Of a DNA stretch of 64,000 bases, positions 7,742 to 14,105 are shown piece by piece. Below the pieces are notes generated by a model, which was not told where the DNA came from, did not search any database, and saw only the letters and a list, made by a program, of their open reading frames with translations. This DNA is from Microvirga guangxiensis (lineage in GTDB: Bacteria; Pseudomonadota; Alphaproteobacteria; Rhizobiales; Beijerinckiaceae): assembly GCF_900102135.1 (NCBI RefSeq), contig NZ_FMVJ01000005.1, positions 274,736 through 338,735 on the forward strand. The letters run 5' to 3'. Every line of letters starts with the position of its first letter. Within the stretch, counting starts at the first letter, position 1. The position numbers and the translations under genes are program-made.

Positions 7742-7781
7742 AGCCGCGCATCCCCTTCGACGTTCAAGGGAATGCGCGGCT
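7742..7781 (+). terminator. Strong hairpin after the small ORF
   Basis: AGCCGCGCAT (7742-7751) pairs perfectly with ATGCGCGGCT (7772-7781), and the stem continues inward with CCC/GGG and TT/AA after one mismatch. There is no long T run, so it could be a terminator, a stabilising structure or part of a small RNA. Confidence 0.5.
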
Positions 7782-8115
7782 CGGCTTAATAAGCCAGGGC
7801 GTGGGATCCGATAGCGATAACTCTTATGCAAGTACCGCGCCGCCAAAGCCTGCGTTCTTCAGGTCCTCTCAATTGACCAAGCATTCCCTCCCCATGCACT
7901 CGGGTAGCCATGGCTGAGCCTTGGCATTAGCTGCTTCTTGTGCTGCCAGGAGGGCATCCAGCAAGGTATCCTGAGCCTTCGATATGCCTGCTGCCGCGCT
8001 CGCTGTTCTCAGGCGGTACAGAAAACATTCATTAGCCGTCAGGAGCGTGCGGCCTCCACGTAAAAGAGGCTTGAAGGTGAGGCCTTGAACAAGCGGTTAG
8101 GACTAAGAAAACCCT
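7782..8115. other. Intergenic region without a supported gene
   Basis: A minus-strand frame ending at 7869 stays open for about 75 codons, but no ATG or GTG start was found in it and it runs into the gene at 8116 in another frame. Nothing else was recognised. Confidence 0.5.
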
Positions 8116-8448
8116 TCAATTCAAGGTGTAAATGATCACGTGTGACGCAGCATCGACAATGAAGCGCTGATCGCCAACGACTGCATAGCGGTACGATTTG
8201 TGCCCGGGAATTTCAGTAAGCTCAGCCTGATCAATAGATATGGAATCGACTGACATAGGCTCTCCATTCGAGATGCCTAAGAGGCGTACGATGGGCGACA
8301 GTGAGCTTTGGCGAGCACTCGCTGTGACGGCTTCAAAAGCTATGCTGCCTGAATCTCTGCCGGATGCTGCATGAAAGTCGAGATGCGCCCCCAATGTGGA
8401 GCCGCCAAGCACGAGACTCATGAGAAGTAAATGACAGGGAACACGCAT
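8116..8448 (-). CDS. Small secreted DUF1236-like protein
   Basis: 110 residues: a hydrophobic export signal (HLLLMSLVLGGSTLGAHL) and one C-terminal DUF1236-type unit (AELTEIPGHKSYRYAVVGDQRFIVDAASHVIIYTL). This matches the pattern in the next two genes (YRYTVVNDTPVLVEPSTRKIVQVI and similar): a Pro after a short lead, a YxYxVV strand, and a final valine/isoleucine-rich strand. Here the final strand lacks the VEPxTRKIV residues and reads VDAASHVIIYTL. Function is not known for the family; proteins of this type are periplasmic in rhizobia. A GGAAT-N17-CGTT promoter lies 34 bases upstream of the start, placing it in the likely ECF regulon. Confidence 0.7.
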   Translation of the reverse strand: MRVPCHLLLMSLVLGGSTLGAHLDFHAASGRDSGSIAFEAVTASARQSSLSPIVRLLGISNGEPMSVDSISIDQAELTEIPGHKSYRYAVVGDQRFIVDAASHVIIYTLN

Positions 8449-8481
8449 AACTGCCAGCCACCACTGATACGCCCACTCGAG

Positions 8482-8507
8482 AACGAATGGGAAGCGGCGC
8501 TTATTCC
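8482..8507 (-). promoter_or_regulatory. Third candidate ECF promoter
   Basis: On the minus strand: GGAAT (8507-8503), 17 bases, CGTT (8485-8482). GGAATAAGC-N13-CGTT differs by one base from the two promoters at the sigma locus and precedes the minus-strand gene starting at 8448. The remaining bases up to 8784 hold no recognised gene. Confidence 0.6.
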
Positions 8508-8784
8508 CCTACGCTGAAAATTATCGCTTCCATGGAGCGTTTTTAGCTGGGCCTTCTCTGTCTATATGCGTTGATCCGCCGTAGAACCCGTCCGCATGCC
8601 ACTTATGTGCCTATATTGACGCGTTGTTTGAGCCTTTATAGGCAATTGTGCATTTAGGCTTCGTTCATGTAGCTGAATGCTTCATAAAACTGTGGCTGAA
8701 CTCCAAAAAGTTTGAAACTACACCGGGCGGTGCGCGTTTGCTGGGCAACGGATGTTCGATCCGGAACAACTTCAGGAGCCTCAA

Positions 8785-9192
8785 ATGTACAAGAAGATCC
8801 TTGTGACTAGCGCCCTTCTCGCAACCCTCGCACCTGCTGCCGCATTCGCGCAATCGGGCGGCGCGGCTGCAGGCGCTGCAACCGGCGCCGTGGGCGGCGC
8901 TATCGTAGGTGGTCCGGTCGGAGCCGCAGTCGGTGGCGTGACGGGCGCAATCGTGGGCGGCATCGCCGACCAGCAGAAGCCTGAGTTCCGTCAGTACGTC
9001 ACGACGCAGAGCGTCCCTTCCTACACCTATAAGGAAGAAGTCCGCGTCGGCGCTGTCCTCCCTGAATCGGGCGTCGTCTATCACGAGGTCCCGGCTCAGT
9101 ATAACGTGAAGGGCTACCGTTACACGGTGGTGAACGATACGCCGGTTCTGGTTGAGCCCAGCACGCGCAAGATCGTTCAGGTCATTCGCTAA
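8785..9192 (+). CDS. Secreted DUF1236 protein with glycine-zipper segment
   Basis: 135 residues from ATG 8785, chosen because CAGGAG lies just upstream and a clean signal peptide follows (MYKKILVTSALLATLAPAAA, cleavage after FAQ). Residues about 23-60 form a Gly/Ala zipper (GAVGGAIVGGPVGAAVGG), as in proteins that insert in or associate with membranes. The C-terminal domain (residues about 85-135) is DUF1236, ending YRYTVVNDTPVLVEPSTRKI. Probably periplasmic or outer-membrane associated. It is a paralogue of the neighbours at 8116 and 9395. A weak TTTGAA-N15-GCGCGTT motif at 8711-8738 is shared with the next gene. Confidence 0.85.
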   Translation: MYKKILVTSALLATLAPAAAFAQSGGAAAGAATGAVGGAIVGGPVGAAVGGVTGAIVGGIADQQKPEFRQYVTTQSVPSYTYKEEVRVGAVLPESGVVYHEVPAQYNVKGYRYTVVNDTPVLVEPSTRKIVQVIR

Positions 9193-9218
9193 TACTCAAG
9201 CGATCCGGATGCACGGAA

Positions 9219-9240
9219 GGGCGGCCTGGAAAGGCCGCCC
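9219..9240 (+). terminator. Hairpin after the DUF1236 gene
   Basis: Perfect 9-bp stem GGGCGGCCT / AGGCCGCCC with a 4-base loop, 26 bases after the stop. No T run follows. Confidence 0.55.
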
Positions 9241-9394
9241 ACGTGGGTCTGTTGCCGGCCATCAAGAGATCCGTGCGCTTTGAAGTCGCCAGCTGTCTGC
9301 GCGTTCCTGACAACGCCGCCGCAGAGATGCAGCTGAAGCGCGCCGGTTCACATAATTTCATATCTGACTGCATGACATTCTAGGAGAGCCATCA

Positions 9395-10549
9395 ATGCGC
9401 AATATCCTGCTTTCGACGGCTGCTGTGGTAGCGCTGTCTCTAGGCGCTGCTCCTGTGATCGCCCAAACGCAATCACCTGGGTCGTCCGAAACTGCGCCCG
9501 GGCAAATCAAACCTCCCGCCACGTCCTCGGAAACTCCTGGAAAGTCCGAAAGCGCGCCGGGGCAGAATCGCCCAAGCGCTTCTTCGGCCGTGCCCGGCCA
9601 ATCGGAAGCTGCTCCCGGTCGCAGCCAGAGCTCCACCGTGTCTTCTGGTGCATCATCGGGGCAGCAGGCTCAGCCGCAACAGCGTGAGGGTTCGTCTTCT
9701 CGGGATGCCTCGAACGCCGCTTCGACCCAGCGTCAGAACCCCGATGAGGCAGGGACTGCAAAGTCGCAGGGCACAAGCACCGCTTCTGAAAGCCCGATGC
9801 GCTCCCAGCAGAATACATCGCAATCCGCCAGCGGCACTCAGGAAAGACGGGCGCCGGATTCCACCTCCACCTCCACCTCCGAGACGTCCGGCACTGCTCA
9901 GCAGCGGTCGACGACAAGCAGCTCCCAGCAGAGCACGCAATCGGAATCGGCCACATCTGCTCAGCAGAACAGCGCGGCCCAGCAGAGCGGCTCGACCGGA
10001 TCGTCCACCAATGCCGTAGCGAAGCTGGACACCGAGAAGCGCACGGAAGTCACGCAGGCGTTCAGCAGCACGAACGTCAATACGGTGACGAAGGTGAATT
10101 TCAACGTGTCGGTCGGCACCACGATCACGGAAGAAGTCCGCCTTGCTCCGCTGCCTGCGGAAGTGATCCGGATCGTTCCTCAGTACCGGGGCTACAGCTA
10201 TGTGGTGGTGCGTGACGAGATCGTGATCGTCGAGCCTCGGACCAAGAAGATCGTCGAGGTGATCCACAAGTCGGGTAGCCCGCGCAAGTCGGCTTCAATC
10301 AGCCTGAGCAGCGAACAACGCAAGAAGTTCAAGACGACGGTTGAGACGACTGGCTCGACGCGGACCTCCACATCGAAGATCGAGATCCGCGAAGGTGTCA
10401 CGCTTCCGCAGGAAGTCGAGATCCTCGACGTGCCGCAAACCATTATCTCGGATGTACCGGAGCTGCGTACCTATCGCTACGTTGTCATCGGCGATGAGAT
10501 TGCACTTGTTGAACCGGAAACCCGCCGTGTGATCGAAGTCATCGAATAA
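9395..10549 (+). CDS. Secreted Ser/Gln-rich protein with two DUF1236 domains
   Basis: 384 residues. Signal peptide MRNILLSTAAVVALSLGAAP...IAQ. Residues about 25-70 carry repeats of the type SExAPGQ/SETPGKSE (SSETAPGQ, SESAPGQ, SEAAPGR), then to about 200 a Ser/Thr/Gln/Ala-rich disordered linker. Two DUF1236 units follow: residues about 225-290 (APLPAEVIRIVPQYRGYSYV...VEPRTKKIVEVI) and 318-384 (VTLPQEVEILDVP...YRYVVIGDEIALVEPETR). The AGGAG before the start supports ATG 9395. The long linker suggests that the DUF1236 domains are held at a distance from an anchor or span the periplasm. Function unknown. Confidence 0.87.
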   Translation: MRNILLSTAAVVALSLGAAPVIAQTQSPGSSETAPGQIKPPATSSETPGKSESAPGQNRPSASSAVPGQSEAAPGRSQSSTVSSGASSGQQAQPQQREGSSSRDASNAASTQRQNPDEAGTAKSQGTSTASESPMRSQQNTSQSASGTQERRAPDSTSTSTSETSGTAQQRSTTSSSQQSTQSESATSAQQNSAAQQSGSTGSSTNAVAKLDTEKRTEVTQAFSSTNVNTVTKVNFNVSVGTTITEEVRLAPLPAEVIRIVPQYRGYSYVVVRDEIVIVEPRTKKIVEVIHKSGSPRKSASISLSSEQRKKFKTTVETTGSTRTSTSKIEIREGVTLPQEVEILDVPQTIISDVPELRTYRYVVIGDEIALVEPETRRVIEVIE

Positions 10550-10575
10550 GTAACCGGTAGCCTCTACCAACATCG

Positions 10576-10620
10576 GACCGTGCCTTCGGCACAATATTGT
10601 GAAGAGGGTACGGTCTTTGT
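10576..10620 (+). terminator. Terminator of the two-domain DUF1236 gene
   Basis: Outer stem GACCGT (10576-10581) / ACGGTC (10610-10615) followed by TTTGTTT; an inner GTGCC-TTC-GGCAC hairpin may form instead. Confidence 0.55.
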
Positions 10621-10679
10621 TTGCGCGCTGTCGAGAAACGGAGGCGCGCTCATTCGATCCTTGCGCGACATATGAGGTC

Positions 10680-10708
10680 GCATTAAGTTCAACCATATTG
10701 GGTGACTT
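10680..10708 (+). promoter_or_regulatory. Element shared with the pha operon promoter
   Basis: A 29-base stretch 28 bases before the XRE gene, matching 25 of 29 bases of the minus-strand sequence at 17126-17098 before phaAB. The core AGTTCAACCATATTGGGYGA is identical apart from the Y. The CAACCA...TGGGTG ends form an imperfect dyad. Confidence 0.6.
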
Positions 10709-10735
10709 GGTGTTACCTTTGCGAGAGCATGCCGA

Positions 10736-10978
10736 ATGTCGCTATTGTCTCCGGAACAATGCAGAGCTGCCCGCGGTCTCCTCGACTGGACACAGGAGGA
10801 GCTTGCCGAACGGGCGGACGTCTCGCGCAGCACAATCCGTGATTTTGAGAACGGTCGCCATCACCTCCATCCCGCGACAGCAACCCAGGTCGTAGCGGCC
10901 CTCGAAAAGGGCGGAGCGCTGCTGATCTCATCCGATGAGGCGGGGCCTGGGGTGAGGCTTCGGAAGCCTTTGCCTTAA
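10736..10978 (+). CDS. Small XRE-family HTH transcriptional regulator
   Basis: 80 residues that are essentially one Cro/CI-type helix-turn-helix (ARGLLDWTQEELAERADVSRSTIRDFENGRHHL, residues about 11-44) plus a short tail. No ligand or dimerisation domain. The gene converges on the end of the pha antiporter operon (30 bases apart) and carries upstream the same 20-base element found upstream of phaAB. The simplest reading is that it binds both sites, controlling itself and the antiporter. Similar stand-alone XRE proteins are common and can do other things; the link to pha is inference from the shared sequence. Confidence 0.85.
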   Translation: MSLLSPEQCRAARGLLDWTQEELAERADVSRSTIRDFENGRHHLHPATATQVVAALEKGGALLISSDEAGPGVRLRKPLP

Positions 10979-10983
10979 GACCG

Positions 10984-11003
10984 ATCCGCTTTTTCGAGCG
11001 GAT
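10984..11003. terminator. Hairpin between convergent XRE and pha genes
   Basis: ATCCGCT (10984-10990) and AGCGGAT (10997-11003) form a 7-bp stem with a 6-base loop between the two stop codons. It could serve both strands, though neither side has a long T run. Confidence 0.45.
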
Positions 11004-11007
11004 GAGC

Positions 11008-11385
11008 TTATCCTTGCTGAGGCGGGAGCGGATTTTCCGCTGCATCGGCTGGCGGAACGTCGCTGCTGCCCTCCGTGCGATCACGATAAAGGGCAGCCCT
11101 GGCGAGCAGCATCAGCGTCACCGGCGTTGTGCATGTGACGAAGACAGCGATCAGGATTTCATGCACCACTGGCCGGGTTTCGAGCACGCTGAAAAAGAGC
11201 GCCGATCCGACCAGGATAGCCCCCATCCCGAACGTCGCGCCGAGTGTCGGGGCATGTACGCGCGCATAGAAGTTGCCGAGGCGAAGAAGCCCGATCGATC
11301 CGATAAGGGTGACCGCAGAACCCGCCAGCACGCACAACGCGACCAGCCATGCTGCCCAGTCAGGAAAATCTCCCAACGTCGTCAT
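11008..11385 (-). CDS. phaG: Monovalent cation/H+ antiporter subunit G
   Basis: 125 residues from ATG 11385; earlier in-frame codons belong to the overlapping phaF frame. Three membrane segments (about 9-32, 43-68, 75-98) with the MnhG pattern AGSAVTLIGSIGLLRLGNFYARVHAPTLGATFG. Last gene of the six-gene operon phaAB-C-D-E-F-G; its start overlaps the phaF stop by 4 bases. Acts in the inner membrane as a small subunit of the multi-protein Mrp/Pha complex. The acidic/Pro-rich tail is not conserved in the family. Confidence 0.92.
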   Translation of the reverse strand: MTTLGDFPDWAAWLVALCVLAGSAVTLIGSIGLLRLGNFYARVHAPTLGATFGMGAILVGSALFFSVLETRPVVHEILIAVFVTCTTPVTLMLLARAALYRDRTEGSSDVPPADAAENPLPPQQG

Positions 11386-11663
11386 TCGATCACCTCGCCG
11401 CGCATGAGAAACTTTGCAAGCGCAACGGTCGCGACAAAGCCGAGAAGGCCGATGATAAGCGCTGCCTCGAAATAAAGAGTGCTGCCTGTGCGAATGCCAA
11501 ACGAGACAAGCATCAGCATCGCGTTCACATAAAGCGTATCCAGTCCGAGGATACGGTCCTGCGCTCTTGGTCCCGTGATGAGACGGAAGGTTGCGCAGCA
11601 CATCGCGAGGCCGAGCAGAACCTGAGCGATGACGAGCGACCACATCAGGATGGACAGGCTCAT
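11382..11663 (-). CDS. phaF: Monovalent cation/H+ antiporter subunit F
   Basis: 93 residues from ATG 11663. Three membrane helices and the MnhF signature FRLITGPRAQDRILGLDTLYVNAMLM. Overlaps phaE and phaG by 4 bases each, indicating translational coupling. Part of the inner-membrane antiporter complex. Confidence 0.93.
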   Translation of the reverse strand: MSLSILMWSLVIAQVLLGLAMCCATFRLITGPRAQDRILGLDTLYVNAMLMLVSFGIRTGSTLYFEAALIIGLLGFVATVALAKFLMRGEVIE

Positions 11664-12148
11664 TCGAAGATCTCCATCAGCAGCCGCTCGTAGCGGCCCT
11701 TGATCGTCTCGATCCACACAGTCTCGTCGACCAGATCGAGCACGTGCAGCATAAGGGTTCCTTTGGCGGCATCGTAGTCGAGCCAGATCGTGCCTGGCGT
11801 CGATGTAATGATGAGCGACAGCACTGCCAGTCCTTGATGGCTTCGCATATCGAGCGGGATCGTCAGGAAGCCGGCATTCATGCCGGGCTCGCGCGAACGC
11901 ACGATAATTCTCCCAACGGCGATGTTGGAGCGCAGGATGTCGAACAGCACGATACCTGCGAGGCGCAATGCTGCTCCAGGTCTGCGGATGCGGGGCTTTT
12001 CGGGTCGCAGGGCCGCCATAACCCAGGATGCGAGAATGGCGATCACAGAGCCGAGCACGATATGACCAGGCGAGATGCTCTGGTTCAGCAGGAGCCATAA
12101 CGCGAGCAATGCTGCCGACAGCAGGGGATAGGGGAGAAGCCAGTTCAT
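11660..12148 (-). CDS. phaE: Monovalent cation/H+ antiporter subunit E
   Basis: 162 residues: two N-terminal membrane segments (about 4-22 and 28-47) then a cytoplasmic domain with the MnhE hallmark LSLIITSTPGTIWLDYD and HVLDLVDE near the end. Start and stop overlap neighbours by 4 bases. MnhE is a structural subunit needed for assembly of the antiporter complex. Confidence 0.93.
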   Translation of the reverse strand: MNWLLPYPLLSAALLALWLLLNQSISPGHIVLGSVIAILASWVMAALRPEKPRIRRPGAALRLAGIVLFDILRSNIAVGRIIVRSREPGMNAGFLTIPLDMRSHQGLAVLSLIITSTPGTIWLDYDAAKGTLMLHVLDLVDETVWIETIKGRYERLLMEIFE

Positions 12149-13764
12149 TGGGCCGTCTCCCGCTGGGAACCGGCCCTCGGCGCCTGCAGCACACCTGTGG
12201 TGTAGTCCTGCGGAGCGCGCAGGGATTGCGTTGTCGCTTCCATGTAGCGCATGGCGGGGCCGCCGCCGATGGTGAGGCCGAGGCAGAGAAGAAGAAGGCC
12301 CACCACCGGAGCCATCTCGATGACGCGCACGCGGGGAATGCTTTCGTCCATGCGGGCCCAGAAGGAGCTGATCCCCGTTCGCGTCATGGCAATCAGCGTG
12401 GCCAAGCCCGACACAGTCAGGAGGCCGATCAGCGCCCAGGTCGAGGCGTGGACCGAGGCGCCGTCCATCTTCAGCATTGCCGCCATCATGCCGAATTTCG
12501 CGACGAAGCCGGATAAGGGCGGCAGACCTGCCAGAAGCAGGGCGCAGGCGATGAAGCTGCCGCCCAGAATGGCCACGGTCGCAGGAATCGCCACGCCGAC
12601 CTCTTCCTCGGGGTCGTCGTCACTCTCGCCATAAGCCTCCATCGTGACGGCCAGAACGTCGGCGCCGGGATCGCGCATGCGTTCGACCAGTTCGACGAGG
12701 AGGAAAAGAGCCGCAATGCCCAAGGTGGAGCTGATGAGATAGAACAGGGCGGAGCCGATGACGGCTCCGCTTCCGGTGCCGATGGCGGCAATCAATGTTC
12801 CGGACGACACGAGCACGCTGTAGCCGGCGAGACGCGGCAGAGATTGTGACGCCAGCACGCCGATCGTGCCGAACGCGATGCTCAGCATGCCTCCGAACAA
12901 CAGCCAATTTCCTCCGAAACCGGCGAGCGATCCGGCATCCCCGTTGAACATCAGCATCCACAGGCGCAGGATGACGTAGACGCCGACCTTGCTCATGATG
13001 GCGAAGAGAGCCGCCGCAGGGGCCGATGCTGCCGCATAGGTGGTCGGGAGCCAGAAATTGAGCGGCCATGCGCCGGCCTTCATCAGGAAGGCGGTGCCGA
13101 GGATTGCCGCTGCCGCCGCAAAGAGGGCCGCATCCGCCGGAGCAAGGTGGGGAATGCGATTGGCGAGATCCGCCATGTTGAGCGTCCCGGTAACCCCATA
13201 GGCCAGGCTGGCGCCTATCAGGAAGAGCAGCGATGCCGTGAGATTGATGGCGATGTAGGCAAGTCCCGCCTTGACCCGGGCCGTTCCGTCTCCATGCAGG
13301 ACGAGGCCATAGGAAGCGGCGAGCAACACCTCGAAGAACACGAACAGATTGAAGAGGTCGCCCGTGAGAAAGGCGCCGTTGAGACCCATGAGCTGAAGCT
13401 GAAAGATCGTGTGGAACCGGGGTCCCACTCGGTGCCAGCGCGCGAGCGAGTACAGCAGCGCCGCGATGGCGAGCACGCTCGTCAGCACCAGCATGAGGGC
13501 GGAGAGGCGATCCAGCACCAGAACGATTCCGAAAGGCGCGGGCCAGTTGCCGAGCTGATACGTCCGAACGCTGGATGTCGCCGGCATCGCGTCCGCCTGT
13601 TGCAGCAGGCCAACGGATACGGTCAGTAGGACAAGCGTCGTCGCAATTCCGATTCCGCCTTTGAGCGCGCGGCTGCGCTCTGCAAGAAGCAGCATCACCG
13701 CGCCGGAGATGAGCGGCAGCAGGATCGGTACGATGATGAGATGGTCGATCACGCCGGCCATCAT
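12145..13764 (-). CDS. phaD: Monovalent cation/H+ antiporter subunit D
   Basis: 539 residues, about 14 membrane segments, homologous to the NuoM/NuoN proton-pumping subunits of complex I. Motifs include FFEVLLAASYGLVLHG, FLMKAGAWPLNFWLPTTYA (conserved Lys in a membrane helix) and LLAGLPPLSGFVAKFGM. Two ATGs stand together at 13764 and 13761; the first overlaps the phaC stop. A short acidic loop (ESDDDPEEEVG) in the middle is unusual for the family. Forms the ion-translocating core with the A subunit. Confidence 0.94.
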   Translation of the reverse strand: MMAGVIDHLIIVPILLPLISGAVMLLLAERSRALKGGIGIATTLVLLTVSVGLLQQADAMPATSSVRTYQLGNWPAPFGIVLVLDRLSALMLVLTSVLAIAALLYSLARWHRVGPRFHTIFQLQLMGLNGAFLTGDLFNLFVFFEVLLAASYGLVLHGDGTARVKAGLAYIAINLTASLLFLIGASLAYGVTGTLNMADLANRIPHLAPADAALFAAAAAILGTAFLMKAGAWPLNFWLPTTYAAASAPAAALFAIMSKVGVYVILRLWMLMFNGDAGSLAGFGGNWLLFGGMLSIAFGTIGVLASQSLPRLAGYSVLVSSGTLIAAIGTGSGAVIGSALFYLISSTLGIAALFLLVELVERMRDPGADVLAVTMEAYGESDDDPEEEVGVAIPATVAILGGSFIACALLLAGLPPLSGFVAKFGMMAAMLKMDGASVHASTWALIGLLTVSGLATLIAMTRTGISSFWARMDESIPRVRVIEMAPVVGLLLLCLGLTIGGGPAMRYMEATTQSLRAPQDYTTGVLQAPRAGSQRETAQ

Positions 13765-14105
13765 GTATCCTCCCGGCCATCAACGTGGTCCGTTCCCGTC
13801 AGGCCGCGTGAGGCCAGCAGGACGACCAGGAACAGTGCCGTCATGGCAAAGTTGATGACGATGGCCGTGAGAACCAGCGCTTGAGGGAGAGGGTCGGCAT
13901 AGAGCGCCGGATCGATGGCTTCGGCGTTCTCCAGAACGGGCGGCGCTCCAACCTGCAATCGGCCCATGCCGAAGATGAAGAGGTTCACCGCGTAGGAGAG
14001 CAGGGACAGGCCGATGATGACCTGGAAAGTACGCGGGCGCAGCAGGAGCCACACGCCTGAGGCGGTGAGGATTCCGACCGCGACCGCGAAGACGAGCTCG
14101 TTCAT
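13761..14105 (-). CDS. phaC: Monovalent cation/H+ antiporter subunit C
   Basis: 114 residues from ATG 14105, three membrane helices, NuoK-like (VIIGLSLLSYAVNLFIFGMG and DPLPQALVLTAIVINFAMTA). Start overlaps the phaAB stop by 4 bases. The name here means the antiporter subunit, not the polyhydroxyalkanoate synthase that shares the symbol. Confidence 0.93.
   Translation of the reverse strand: MNELVFAVAVGILTASGVWLLLRPRTFQVIIGLSLLSYAVNLFIFGMGRLQVGAPPVLENAEAIDPALYADPLPQALVLTAIVINFAMTALFLVVLLASRGLTGTDHVDGREDT

Noticed and set aside
7869..8110. Minus-strand frame of about 75 codons ending LPECMGRECLVN
   Set aside because: No ATG or GTG start found and it continues into the 3' end of the neighbouring gene in another frame. 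Possibly a decayed gene; evidence too thin to list.
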